53,896 bases of DNA from Verrucomicrobiales bacterium (GTDB taxonomy: Bacteria; Verrucomicrobiota; Verrucomicrobiia; Verrucomicrobiales; DEV007), in the NCBI GenBank assembly GCA_029213025.1, contig JARGOZ010000027.1:1-53896 (forward strand). The letters run 5' to 3'. The position numbers were made by a program, and so were the translations under genes. Under the pieces are notes generated by a model that worked only from the letters and a program-made list of their open reading frames with translations, searched no databases and was not told the DNA's origin. This document shows positions 1 to 9,362 of this stretch, piece by piece (position 1 is the first letter of the stretch; each line of letters begins with the position of its first letter).

Positions 1-469
1 CACAAACGGATCGGTCGATATTTTGTTCCGAAGATACGGAGCAGGTCTTGCCGTTCCAGAATGCTCCGATTCCGGTCGCCCCGGATACCATTTCGTCAAG
101 CGCAGGGAAATAGGCACAACCCGCTTCGACGGATCCGTCGATTTCCAATGCGATAAGAACGGCATAGAGTGGCACACCGCGAATGAATGATTTGGTGCCG
201 TCGATAGGATCGATGATCCAGCGGTATTGTGAACGGGAATTTTTGGAATCGGATTCGCCGAACTCTTCACCCACGATTTGATGGTCGGGAAATTTTTCTT
301 CGATTCTTTGGCGAATCAGTTGTTCGGCTTCCCGGTCGGCAATTGTGACCGGTGTGTCATCGCCCTTAAATTCGGCTTTGGTGCCGGATTTTTGAAAATA
401 TTGCAATGTCAGGTTACCGGCCTCCCTGGCGGTTGACTCGATAAATTTCAGAGTGGAGGAGAGTTCCAT
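1..469 (-). CDS. Inositol monophosphatase family phosphatase (possibly histidinol-phosphatase), 3' end outside window
   Basis: The first 156 codons are present; the ATG is at 469 and the C-terminus lies beyond base 1. Reading the minus strand shows the family metal-binding motifs in order: GEEFG at about residue 69, then DPIDGTKSF at about residue 90, which is the DPxDGT signature whose aspartates bind Mg2+. The family hydrolyses phosphate monoesters such as inositol-1-phosphate, histidinol phosphate or PAP. The RWIIDPIDGTKSFIRGVP stretch resembles the histidinol-phosphatase (HisN-type) branch, but substrate cannot be settled from half a protein. The gene is followed upstream on the same strand by the ThuA-like gene, 24 bp away, so the two may be co-transcribed. 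Family assignment is firm; substrate is a guess. Confidence 0.85.
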   Translation of the reverse strand, partial: MELSSTLKFIESTAREAGNLTLQYFQKSGTKAEFKGDDTPVTIADREAEQLIRQRIEEKFPDHQIVGEEFGESDSKNSRSQYRWIIDPIDGTKSFIRGVPLYAVLIALEIDGSVEAGCAYFPALDEMVSGATGIGAFWNGKTCSVSSEQNIDRSVC

Positions 470-493
470 ATTTTTGCAGTAAATTTGTGAGGT

Positions 494-1492
494 CTATTCG
501 GGAGCCTCTGCGGGTGCAAGTGCGGCTTCTTTATTCAGACCGCTTGACGGTACGGCTTCGGCGGTTAGATCGCCCATAGCATATTGCATGCCGTCGAGCA
601 TGTGTTGCAGAACGGTTTGATTCCAAAATGTGGAGTCGTTATGACCAAGGTTGGTGAAAAACAGTCTACCTTCACCAATTGTGCGGATCCATGAAACGGG
701 CACATCCATGGGCTGGCCTTCTTCGATCTGTTTTTTGAATTTTTCATTCTTTAGTGGATCGTGATTTCGAGGTTTGGTCATATCTAAACTCAAGAGCACG
801 CGGAGTCGCTCCCGTCCCTGAAAACTTTCGGGCTTGTACCAGTAGATTTCGTCTTTGTGCCAGAATCCATTCCCTCTGAAGGCGGCGTTCAACGGGTGAT
901 CCGGATCGTCGAGTTTAAAGGCCCAGGTTCCTTTGCTGGTCCACGGGTGACCGTTAAAAACTCCGCCGATCATGGCCACGCCCTCTTCCCATTTTTTGAA
1001 ATTGTCGGCAGCTGCGTGGAACCCGATAATTCCTTTTCCGCCATTTACGAAATCGAGAATAGCTTTCTGCTGTTCCTCATTGGGAACGAGATTTGTTGTA
1101 TTGTTAAAGAGGACGGCGTCGTATTTCTCCAGATTTTTTGAAGTAAAAACGGAGTATTCGTCTGCCAGATCGACTTTGTAGGCTCCTGTGGATTCAGCCG
1201 TTTTTTGGACTGCGTAGTTGCAAAAGGGGATTGAGGTATGGATAAAACCTTCGCATCGCCAGAAACACAGGATTCTCCGCTCTTTTCCGGGTTCTACCGT
1301 GGCTTTTGGTAGATTGGACTCAATGAGTGCTTTCTGGTCGGGTAGAGGCGTGTCTCCGAACCGCGCAGCGGCTTTTTCAGGCCACGTTTTTGGTTTCTGC
1401 TTCTCTTTGTCAGGGGACTGGGCGACAACAAGCAGCGAGGCTGTTGCGATAATAATACCTGTGGCAAGAACGGGCAAAGTGCGCATTTTCAT
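494..1492 (-). CDS. Secreted ThuA-like domain protein
   Basis: 332 residues. The N-terminus (MKMRTLPVLATGIIIATASLLVVAQ) is a typical signal peptide with a hydrophobic core at about residues 7-24, so the protein is exported. From about residue 70 the sequence follows the ThuA (trehalose utilisation) fold, a class-I glutamine-amidotransferase-like domain: RILCFWRCEGFIHTSI, then YDAVLFNNTT, GIIGFHAAAD and near the end GEGRLFFTNLGHN. In Planctomycetes and Verrucomicrobiota such proteins commonly sit beside cytochrome-containing and sugar-degradation genes, and their biochemical role is not established. Here it lies next to the large cytochrome/WD40 gene on the same strand, 61 bp downstream of it, and could share its transcript. 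Fold recognition is confident; function is not known. Confidence 0.85.
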   Translation of the reverse strand: MKMRTLPVLATGIIIATASLLVVAQSPDKEKQKPKTWPEKAAARFGDTPLPDQKALIESNLPKATVEPGKERRILCFWRCEGFIHTSIPFCNYAVQKTAESTGAYKVDLADEYSVFTSKNLEKYDAVLFNNTTNLVPNEEQQKAILDFVNGGKGIIGFHAAADNFKKWEEGVAMIGGVFNGHPWTSKGTWAFKLDDPDHPLNAAFRGNGFWHKDEIYWYKPESFQGRERLRVLLSLDMTKPRNHDPLKNEKFKKQIEEGQPMDVPVSWIRTIGEGRLFFTNLGHNDSTFWNQTVLQHMLDGMQYAMGDLTAEAVPSSGLNKEAALAPAEAPE

Positions 1493-1553
1493 GACGACGT
1501 TTAGGCGAAACCAAAAACGACGTCAAATGCGCAAATCCGAACGTTGGAGTTGA

Positions 1554-4500
1554 TTACTTTCTTTCGGGGAGAGACTCCAGATACTGTTTCTTCAAATCAG
1601 AAATCAACTTCTTCTGTTCTTCGACCGTTGTCTCCTGAGCTTTGCGCTGTTGCTCAATCGATTTGGCGAGTTGGGCTTTCGATTGTTCGATTTTTGCCCG
1701 TTCGGCAATTACGGGAGGGGTCTTCTGGGCAACTTCAGCCGCGCTTACCACAGTTTTCTTAGTTTTATCTGCCTCTGTGTAAGCTTCCGCGATTGATTTG
1801 CTGAGATCGTCGAGTCGCTTTTGAATTGCGTAAATTTCTGCATTGATTTCGTCGGGAGACTTCTCGGCCAGTGTAGAGGACAGTACTTCAACGACTTCGA
1901 CCTCTTCATCAGCTTCTTCCGGAAGGCTGGTAGATGGCTCGTTATTTGATGCCGGAGTATCGAGTGCTGCCACTTCGGCAGGTTTCTCGTCTACCACCTC
2001 TTCCGCTACTTCTTCGCGGAGGCTTGCCGCGGCGCGTCCGGCGATAAGTGCCAGAGCCCTGTCGAGCACGGAGGTAGTGGTCTCTTTAAGTTTCTTCTGA
2101 CCTACAACGACTGTTTTCTTCGCTTCTTCGAGGGTTTTCTCGGCAGCCTGTCGAGATGCGACGGCGTTCTGTAACTCCTTCTTTGCTTCGGATTCCTCGT
2201 CAAGCATGTCATCGAGGTCCACGGCCATATCATCGAGTTCTTCGCTTTCGAGTTTGGCCTCGAAATTGATTGCGGCCGCTTTGAATTTTTGAGCGAGGAA
2301 CTTACTCTTCTCCAGATCGACTTTAGCAACTTCGATGCTCTTTTTGACTTCTGACTCTTTGGATGAAACCGCAGATACGGCTTTTGCCTGAGCCTCTTTC
2401 TGTTTTACTGCGGCTTCCAATTCCTTTTGCAGTTTGGCTATTTCCGCTTTGGCGACGTTCAGTTTGGCGCCGGTTTCGGAAAGGGCTTTTGATTTAGCTA
2501 TAAGAGTGGTGTTGGCGTCCTCCATATCACCCCTGGCGGCGGCTTCAGCAGCCCTCGCGGATTTTACCTTTGCCTCCCATTGAGCGATTTTCGAGGTGGC
2601 TTGACTGAGCAATTTCTGATGATTCTTCTGATCCGCGTCGATTTTCTGATAAGCGGCGATTTTTGCCGGTATCTCGGCGTTGGCTTTGGCAACGGCCTGC
2701 ATTCGCTTGCCGCCCTCCTGCAAAAACGGCTTCAGGGTTGTCTCGGCTTTAGCGAAAGTGGCGTTGATCTTTTTTTGATTCTCCCTGGCAGCGAGAAGCG
2801 ATTTGTTCGCTGCATCAAATGATAGTTTTACCTTGTCGGTGGAATCTTTCTGGATTTTCCATTTCGCAGTCGCCTGATTTTGCGCATCCAAAGCTTTGTT
2901 ATATTCGTTTTCGAGGGTCATCTGCTTTTGCATCGCCGTTTTTTGTGCATTTACAATTTCCGCAGGTGCGGTAGCTCCGTCCGCTGAGGCTTCCTTCACG
3001 GCGTTGTCTGCCTGTTGGCGAGCGTAGACGGCTTCATCGAAACGTTCTTTTATCGCGGTGACATTGTTTACGGCTTTAACTTTTGCAGCCTCGAATTGAG
3101 CAAGAGCTTTATCATGAACTTCGAGTTGCGCCTTTAGTTTATCTGACTCTAAGGCTTTCAGGGCGGCATCTTTTTCTGCCTGGTTCTTCCTGGCTGTTGC
3201 CTGATTGAATGCCTCCTTCGCCTGAGCGTAGGCGCTCTGTTTTTTCGGATCGTCAAATACCGGGGAATCTGCGATTTTCTTCAAAGCATTTGCGCCATCG
3301 GCGGCCTGTTTCAATAAAAGGTTCTGTTTGGCCAGCGCCTGCTTCCATTTGTCCCCTTCCGTTTTGGCGTTCTGAAGCTCTTTTTCGGCTTTGATCCGTT
3401 CAGCGGTCCGTTGCTGCATCAGGCTGGTATTCTGCGAGACGAGGCCTTTGAATTTGTTGGTCTCATCAGTCAGGCTTTTTATTGCGCCACTCAGACTGGC
3501 GAGTTCCTTGTCCCGTGCTGCCTTTTTGCCGGCAAGTTCACTGGACTGTTTCGCAACGAGGGAGAGTTTCTCTTTAGCTTTTTTGGCTTCGTCTCTGGCT
3601 GTTGCGATACTTTTCTCCAGGGCGGGGATTTTCGAGTTAAGTTCGGTGATCCGTTTCTCGGCATATTCGATCTGCTTGTCGATCGTCGGAGGATTGGCAT
3701 CGAGCAATGCGAGTTCTGTGCCGTCTGCAACATTCCAAACTTTAATTACACCGTTGTAATCTCCACTGATTACCCGCTTGTTATCGTGAGTGAAGGCTAC
3801 GCTCATCACAATATCATCACTGGCTTTAATGGTCCGGATGGCGGCTCCGTCTGCTTTCCACAGTTTTACGGTTTTGTCGCGTCCGGCACTTGCAATCATA
3901 GAGCCGTCGGGGGAGAAATCGATGGCGAGCCCCCCGCCGGAATGGGCTGTCCATTTTTTAATTTGTTTGCCCTCATTCATCTCCCAGAGCATAGCGACAC
4001 CGTCTTCGGAAATGGAGGCAAGGATGTTGGAATCCGGTCTCCAGCCTAGATCTGTGATAGCTTTGGTATGTCCCTTTAACGTATAGAACTCAAGTCCGGT
4101 TGCGCCTTCCCAAATGTAAAGACCACTGTTTCGGCCGCCTGTGGCGAGCAATACGCCATCCGGGCTGTAGTCGGCTGTCAACAGCCAGTCCGGGTGTTTT
4201 TTGACCGCGGCGATCTGTTCGCCGGATACGGTATCCCAGATCTTGAAGATTTTACCCGGGCCACCCATCACCACATGGCGGTGATCCGGGGAAATGTCTG
4301 AGCCCAGCACAATATCGAATTCTCTGCCCACCTCGATCACCCGCTCACCTGTCTTTACGTCCCAGGCAACGACGTTACCGGCTTTACCTCCGCGGCCACC
4401 GCCGGCCTGAAGCAATGTACCGCTGGAACTGAACGATAGTGATTGGGGAAAACCTTCGGGGTAGGGGAGAATACCGAGTACATCAAAGTCTTCACTGTGG

Positions 4501-5075
4501 TACAGGATGACCTGTTTTTGTCCAGCCACTGCAACAATAGGGGCCCATGGGCTGTGAGCAAGAGCCGGAACAGCATTGGGACGTTCTGTTACAATTTCCG
4601 GTTGCATGATGACATGCTCAGGCATTGCTGCCGGGCCGTCCGGTTTGCCGGTGGATGTGATTAAAGTCATATCCATTTTCGGCTTATCCGATTTTTTTGC
4701 CTTACTTGAGGAGGTTTCGAGAATTCCTCCGTTGATCCACTTGGCGATCAAAGCGAGTTCTTCATCGGGAGCCTTGGGTTTTCTGGGAGGCATGTACGGT
4801 TCCTCGGTATGAGCCATCAAGCTGTAGAGCCGTGATCCTGCGGAATCTTCTGTTGCGATCACCTTGCCGCCCGAGCCTCCGTTGAGCATGGCGCCGTAGG
4901 TTGAGAGGTCCAGCCCGCCTTTCGCTTCATCCGGGTTGTGACAATTGAGACACTTGTTCTCCAGGATGGGGAGAATATGTTCCTCGAAGTTAATTTTCTC
5001 TTCTTTCTTGTCAGCCGCAGTGGCGATAGAGGTGAGAAGTAGAGTTCCAATAAGCAGGGCAGGACGGAGTTTCAT
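1554..5075 (-). CDS. Giant secreted planctomycete-type cytochrome c / WD40 / coiled-coil protein
   Basis: 1173 residues. A signal peptide (about residues 1-20) is followed by a single haem-binding CxxCH (C42-L-N-C45-H46) inside a planctomycete-type cytochrome c domain, with the usual context KGGLDLSTYGAMLNGG and a later MPPRK that could provide the axial methionine. Residues about 165-455 are WD40 repeats (for example AVKKHPDWLLTADYSPDGVL, LKGHTKAITDLGWRPDSNIL) and should form a propeller. From about 470 to the end the protein is Lys/Ala/Glu-rich and reads as one very long coiled coil with an acidic, Val/Glu-rich break around 1040-1085. It is divergent from the DUF1501 cluster across a 262-bp intergenic region. 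The family combination cytochrome plus WD40 is known in PVC bacteria; the length of the coiled coil is the odd part. Role is unknown, probably periplasmic. Confidence 0.85.
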   Translation of the reverse strand: MKLRPALLIGTLLLTSIATAADKKEEKINFEEHILPILENKCLNCHNPDEAKGGLDLSTYGAMLNGGSGGKVIATEDSAGSRLYSLMAHTEEPYMPPRKPKAPDEELALIAKWINGGILETSSSKAKKSDKPKMDMTLITSTGKPDGPAAMPEHVIMQPEIVTERPNAVPALAHSPWAPIVAVAGQKQVILYHSEDFDVLGILPYPEGFPQSLSFSSSGTLLQAGGGRGGKAGNVVAWDVKTGERVIEVGREFDIVLGSDISPDHRHVVMGGPGKIFKIWDTVSGEQIAAVKKHPDWLLTADYSPDGVLLATGGRNSGLYIWEGATGLEFYTLKGHTKAITDLGWRPDSNILASISEDGVAMLWEMNEGKQIKKWTAHSGGGLAIDFSPDGSMIASAGRDKTVKLWKADGAAIRTIKASDDIVMSVAFTHDNKRVISGDYNGVIKVWNVADGTELALLDANPPTIDKQIEYAEKRITELNSKIPALEKSIATARDEAKKAKEKLSLVAKQSSELAGKKAARDKELASLSGAIKSLTDETNKFKGLVSQNTSLMQQRTAERIKAEKELQNAKTEGDKWKQALAKQNLLLKQAADGANALKKIADSPVFDDPKKQSAYAQAKEAFNQATARKNQAEKDAALKALESDKLKAQLEVHDKALAQFEAAKVKAVNNVTAIKERFDEAVYARQQADNAVKEASADGATAPAEIVNAQKTAMQKQMTLENEYNKALDAQNQATAKWKIQKDSTDKVKLSFDAANKSLLAARENQKKINATFAKAETTLKPFLQEGGKRMQAVAKANAEIPAKIAAYQKIDADQKNHQKLLSQATSKIAQWEAKVKSARAAEAAARGDMEDANTTLIAKSKALSETGAKLNVAKAEIAKLQKELEAAVKQKEAQAKAVSAVSSKESEVKKSIEVAKVDLEKSKFLAQKFKAAAINFEAKLESEELDDMAVDLDDMLDEESEAKKELQNAVASRQAAEKTLEEAKKTVVVGQKKLKETTTSVLDRALALIAGRAAASLREEVAEEVVDEKPAEVAALDTPASNNEPSTSLPEEADEEVEVVEVLSSTLAEKSPDEINAEIYAIQKRLDDLSKSIAEAYTEADKTKKTVVSAAEVAQKTPPVIAERAKIEQSKAQLAKSIEQQRKAQETTVEEQKKLISDLKKQYLESLPERK

Positions 5076-5337
5076 AATGCGAATTCCAATACGTTCTTCA
5101 ATTTAAGGTATGGAGTAATCAGTAGATTGCAACTTTTCCGGTAGGGTTAAACGTGCCCTGATTTGCTGGTTGAAAATGAAAATCAACAGCCGGGCCGGTG
5201 CAAATTTTTGATTTGAGCCTTGTTACGTTGGTGATAAGATACAAGTTCAGGTAACCGTGATACGGTAACACGCCCCTTGAGACTGAGGGTGCAAATCGGA
5301 GAGTGGACATGTATCACCAAACTATTCTCAAAAAATT

Positions 5338-6657
5338 ATGAAAGGCTGTCAAGGTTTTCAACAAGGTTTCGCAAATCGTCGTGAATTTATGCAAGTAGGC
5401 TTCGCCGGAGGCCTTGGACTGGCTCTACCCGAGCTTATGAAGGTCGAGGCGAATGCGGCGGCAAAATTTTACGAATCAAGGGAGGGCGTTGCCAAGTCGT
5501 TGATTCACATTTACCTGCCGGGCGGAAGCGCTCATCAGGAAACGTGGGACCCGAAGCCTTACGCACCGGCGGAATACCGCGGCCCTTACAAGCCGATCAA
5601 AACCAATGTTCCCGGAATCGAATTTTCCGAGAACATGAAGGAAATGGCGAAAGTCGCCGATAAGATTTGTGTGATTCGCTCCATGAATCACGGTGAAGCA
5701 GCTCATGAAAGGGGCACGCACAATATGTTCACCGGGTACCGGCCCAGTCCAGCGATCGAATTTCCAAGTTTCGGTTCGGTGATTTCTCACGAATTTGGCC
5801 CCCGTAAAAATCTTCCTCCTTATGTCTGTGTGCCGAATCAACCGAACGAATACGCAGGAACAGGATATCTGAGTTCCATGTACGGTCCTTTTGCTCTCGG
5901 CAGTGATCCTGCGCAGGACAAGAGTTTTAAGGTTCGCGACCTGACTTTGCCGGGCGGAGTGGATGTGAAGCGTTTCGAAAGGCGGAGATCTCTTCTGGAA
6001 ACTGTCGATTCCCATTTCCGGAATATGGAAAAAGCGGACGAGATTGATGCGATGGACACTTTTTACCAAAGAGCTTACGGACTGATAAGTTCGAAAGAGG
6101 CCCGGGATGCATTTGATCTCACCAAAGAAAGTGACAAGCTGAAAGATCGCTACGGCAAAAATCAGGCCGGAATGAGAATGCTTCTTGCTCGTCGGCTTGT
6201 CGAAAGCGGGGTGCGGCTTGTTACCCTGACTTACGGTAGCTGGGATATGCATGACCGTATCAAGGACGGAATCAAAAAGAATGTGCCTGATTTCGACCGG
6301 GCTCTGGCCAGTCTCATTACAGACCTTTCCGAGCGTGGTTTGCTTGACAGCACACTGGTGATGGTCTCTTCTGAATTTGGCCGGACGCCTAAGATTAACA
6401 AGACTGATGGCCGGGATCATTGGCCGAGAGTCTTCTCAACTGTCCTTGCGGGTGGTGGAATTAAAGCAGGCATGGTTTACGGATCGTCTGATTCGCTTGC
6501 CGCAGAGCCTGATCAGAATCCAGTAGGGGTTCAGGATTTCGCAAAGACAGTCTATCACCAACTTGGCATAAATGCTGATAAGGAATTGATAGCTCCCGGG
6601 CCTCGTCCGATGGAGATTGTCGATGGAGGAAACGTCATTCAGGATATTATTGCCTAA
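5338..6657 (+). CDS. DUF1501 family protein, Tat-exported
   Basis: 439 residues. The N-terminus has a twin-arginine signal (R14-R15-E-F-M followed by a Gly/Ala/Leu-rich stretch to about residue 31), the normal export signal of DUF1501 proteins, whose fold is related to sulfatases and alkaline phosphatases. Diagnostic pieces are IHIYLPGGSAHQETWDPKP near residue 57, IRSMNHGEAAHERGTHNMF near 120, and DSTLVMVSSEFGRTPKIN plus GRDHWP near 340-365. DUF1501 genes in PVC genomes are nearly always paired with a cytochrome/DUF1549/DUF1553 gene, as here two genes downstream. The PPC-domain gene starts 34 bp after the stop, indicating an operon. Function is not established; extracytoplasmic hydrolysis of a carbohydrate or sulfate ester is only a family-level guess. 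Confidence 0.9.
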   Translation: MKGCQGFQQGFANRREFMQVGFAGGLGLALPELMKVEANAAAKFYESREGVAKSLIHIYLPGGSAHQETWDPKPYAPAEYRGPYKPIKTNVPGIEFSENMKEMAKVADKICVIRSMNHGEAAHERGTHNMFTGYRPSPAIEFPSFGSVISHEFGPRKNLPPYVCVPNQPNEYAGTGYLSSMYGPFALGSDPAQDKSFKVRDLTLPGGVDVKRFERRRSLLETVDSHFRNMEKADEIDAMDTFYQRAYGLISSKEARDAFDLTKESDKLKDRYGKNQAGMRMLLARRLVESGVRLVTLTYGSWDMHDRIKDGIKKNVPDFDRALASLITDLSERGLLDSTLVMVSSEFGRTPKINKTDGRDHWPRVFSTVLAGGGIKAGMVYGSSDSLAAEPDQNPVGVQDFAKTVYHQLGINADKELIAPGPRPMEIVDGGNVIQDIIA

Positions 6658-6691
6658 CGGCGAATCATTTTAAAACGCTTGTCCTTAAATT

Positions 6692-9181
6692 ATGAAAAGC
6701 ATTCTGTTACAACGGAGTGCGGCAAAGACAGGAGTGAACCGGGGAGTGCTGGCAGCGTTAGGGCTGACAGCATTCTTTTTAGCCGGGAATCCCGTTAACG
6801 CCGCCAGCCCGGATCTGCAAAATTCCACCCCTCGTGGTGGTCAACGTGGAACGGAAGTAAAAGTCACCCTCACGGGGAGTCGACTCACGGATATGGACCA
6901 GGTGGTTTTCCATAAGCCGGGGATCACCGCGAAAGACGTCAAAGCAATTGATAGCCGCAAAGTCGAGGCGACGTTTGTTATCTCCAAAGACTGTGAGCTT
7001 GGGGAACATCAGATGCGTTTGCTCGGCAAAAGTGGCTTCAGTTACGCCCGGACTTTTTGGGTAGGGCAGTTTCAGGAAGTAACTGAAGTAGAGCCAAATG
7101 ACGATTTTGATAAGCCGCAAGTGATCTCGCTTAACACGACCGTAAATGGTTCAGCCAAGCCGGAGGAGATCGATTACTATCGGGTTTCGGCCAAAAAGGG
7201 GCAGAGAATTTCCGTTGAGATGGAAGCTCTGCGGATCAATAACCTGAGAAACCAGGTGGCGATGGATCCGTATATTGCGATTCTAAACAAAGATCGCTTT
7301 GAACTCGCGGTGTCTGACGATTCGGCATTGATTAAACAGGAATCTGTAGCCTCGGTTATCGCACCGGAAGATGGTGAGTACACAATCGAAGTTCGAGACG
7401 CTTCCTACCAGGGCCGTGGCTATTACCGGGCTCACATCTCGACAACTCCCCGTCCTCTCGGCGTTTATCCTGCAGGTGGTAAAGCTGGATCTGAAGTGGA
7501 ATTCACGTTTCTGGGTGACCCGACCGGTCGTTATAAGGCGAAGTCCAAGCTCCCGGGAGTTACCGATTCTCATTACGTTTTCGGTGCAAACAGCAACCAG
7601 ATTCCGGCTTCCGGAAACATGGTTCGAGTAAGCCCGTTTGATAACGTTCTTGAACAGGAACCGAATGATTCCTACAAAGACAAAATGCCGGAGGCGAAGC
7701 TTCTGCCGCTGGCTTTCAATGGGATTCTGGAAAAAGAAGGGGATTTGGATTATTTCAAATTCTCCGCAAAGAAAGGGCAGCGCTTCCGCTTTCGTAGCTA
7801 CGCAAACCGTCTGGGAACGCCTGTCGATACAGTTATAAACATATACGACGCGAAGATAAAAAGTCTCGGCGGAAACGACGATGCCGACGGGTCAAAAGAC
7901 AGCAGGGTTGACTTCAATGCTCCGGCTGACGGTGAATATTTTCTCCGGGTGACGGATATGCTGGGCCGTGGGGGGGAGGACTTTGTTTACCGGGTTGAGT
8001 CGGAACCGTTTGAGCCGACTATCGAGGTAACGATGCCTGAAATGCTGCGCAGGGATAATCAGTATCGCAAGCAGTTCAATATTCCTCAGGATGGTTTCTA
8101 TGCGATGAACGTCAATGTAAAGCGTTCTAATTTGTCCGGCGATCTTGTTTTCGATGTTCCTAAGCTGCCGAAGGGCGTTAGCTGGGAAGCCGGGACGATT
8201 CCCAAAAATTTGAGTCAGTTCCCGATCCTCCTGAAAGCGGCTCCTGATGCCCCTGTAGGCGGAGGTCTCTACGACTTGCTGGTTAAAACTACCGATCCAA
8301 AAAATCAAGTGGTCGGGAAGTATCAGCAGGATATTCATTTTGTTCGGGGAAATCCCAACGGAACTTCGTACTACGCGAGTTCGAATGACCGCTTTCCGGT
8401 TGCTGTAACCGAAAAAGCGCCGTTTAGAATCACAATCGATCAACCTAAAGTTCCCATCGTTCGCAACGGTACAATGAAGCTCAAGGTTCGTGCTCATCGC
8501 GATGAAGGTTATGACAAGAAGATTGTCGTGAGAATGCTTTGGAGACCACCTGGAATCAGTTGTCCGTCGACGATGACTTTCAGCGAAAAAGCTACCGAAG
8601 TGGAGTATGAACTTAATGCTAACAGCTCAGCTCAGATTGCAGAGTGGGACATTTGCGTCCTGGCGGAGTCTGATGCCGGGCAGGGAATGATTATGTCTTC
8701 ATCTCCCTTTGTGAAGTTGAAGGTCGAAGAGCCTTTTGTGTCGATGAAAATGAATATGACGACACTGAAACAGGGAGAGAGCAGTGAGATTATATGTTCT
8801 CTGGAAAATTTAAGGGAATTTCCCGGACAGGGCGATGTTCAGATTTTCGGCCTTCCCGCCAAGACGACCTCGAAAATCCTGAAGGCGGATAACGGAACGA
8901 AAGAATTGAGATTTCCGGTTGTAGCCGCAGACGACTCGCCGGTTGGTCAGCATAAGAATCTGTTTTGTACACTCGTCTTTATGCAAAACGGCGAGCCCGT
9001 TCAGCAGCGAATCGGAATGGGGGGAGTAATCCGCGTCGACCGGAAGCCAACGGAAGTGGCAAAGGCCGCCCCGCCTAAATCCGGCGCGAAACCTGCTCCC
9101 AAACCAGCGGCAGCAAAGCCTGCCAAGCCGTTGTCCCGTTTGGAGCAGCTGAGGCTGGAAGCGAAGAAGAATGCACAATAA
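6692..9181 (+). CDS. Secreted protein with bacterial pre-peptidase C-terminal (PPC) domains
   Basis: 829 residues. A signal-peptide-like hydrophobic stretch (about residues 17-38, ending VNA-A) is followed by an IPT/TIG-like segment (STPRGGQRGTEVKVTLTGSRL, about 44-64). Two PPC-type domains follow, each introduced by EVEPNDDFDKPQ (about 132) or EQEPNDSYKDKMPEA (about 320) and containing DYYRVSAKKGQRISVE or DYFKFSAKKGQRFRFR. PPC domains are beta-sandwich modules on exported proteins. The C-terminus is a low-complexity Lys/Ala/Pro tail (about 785-815) ending in a charged stretch. It sits between the DUF1501 and DUF1549/DUF1553 genes, a recurring PVC gene set. No catalytic motif was recognised, so it is probably a structural or binding partner of that set. 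Confidence 0.85.
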   Translation: MKSILLQRSAAKTGVNRGVLAALGLTAFFLAGNPVNAASPDLQNSTPRGGQRGTEVKVTLTGSRLTDMDQVVFHKPGITAKDVKAIDSRKVEATFVISKDCELGEHQMRLLGKSGFSYARTFWVGQFQEVTEVEPNDDFDKPQVISLNTTVNGSAKPEEIDYYRVSAKKGQRISVEMEALRINNLRNQVAMDPYIAILNKDRFELAVSDDSALIKQESVASVIAPEDGEYTIEVRDASYQGRGYYRAHISTTPRPLGVYPAGGKAGSEVEFTFLGDPTGRYKAKSKLPGVTDSHYVFGANSNQIPASGNMVRVSPFDNVLEQEPNDSYKDKMPEAKLLPLAFNGILEKEGDLDYFKFSAKKGQRFRFRSYANRLGTPVDTVINIYDAKIKSLGGNDDADGSKDSRVDFNAPADGEYFLRVTDMLGRGGEDFVYRVESEPFEPTIEVTMPEMLRRDNQYRKQFNIPQDGFYAMNVNVKRSNLSGDLVFDVPKLPKGVSWEAGTIPKNLSQFPILLKAAPDAPVGGGLYDLLVKTTDPKNQVVGKYQQDIHFVRGNPNGTSYYASSNDRFPVAVTEKAPFRITIDQPKVPIVRNGTMKLKVRAHRDEGYDKKIVVRMLWRPPGISCPSTMTFSEKATEVEYELNANSSAQIAEWDICVLAESDAGQGMIMSSSPFVKLKVEEPFVSMKMNMTTLKQGESSEIICSLENLREFPGQGDVQIFGLPAKTTSKILKADNGTKELRFPVVAADDSPVGQHKNLFCTLVFMQNGEPVQQRIGMGGVIRVDRKPTEVAKAAPPKSGAKPAPKPAAAKPAKPLSRLEQLRLEAKKNAQ

Positions 9182-9211
9182 ATCCGTTTTACTGAGCAGT
9201 ATAGACCATTC

Positions 9212-9255
9212 AACAGGGTACCGTTACGTACCCAACAGGGTACAGTTCCGTCTCC
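9212..9255 (+). promoter_or_regulatory. Two 22-bp tandem direct repeats (AACAGGGTAC element), copy A
   Basis: Two units begin with the identical decamer AACAGGGTAC at 9212 and 9234, so the period is 22 bp, close to two helical turns. The first unit also contains the inverted pair GGGTAC / GTACCC. The block lies 107 bp upstream of the DUF1549/DUF1553 start codon, in the 181-bp gap after the PPC gene. The same element recurs at 19461-19504 and 27694-27759 at a similar distance and orientation from its gene. It is probably a protein-binding operator; the binding factor is unknown. Confidence 0.55.
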
Positions 9256-9362
9256 GGACGGGAGGTATGCCTGAGAGATGGACGCATACGAAAGAAGCCT
9301 TACATCTTTACGGACGTTTTTAACCGGGTGAAACCGGTACAAATTAATCAATCATCAGCACT

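Noticed and set aside
5476..6420. A 314-codon minus-strand open frame inside the DUF1501 gene
   Set aside because: It is the mirror of a well-supported gene; its translation shows no family motif.
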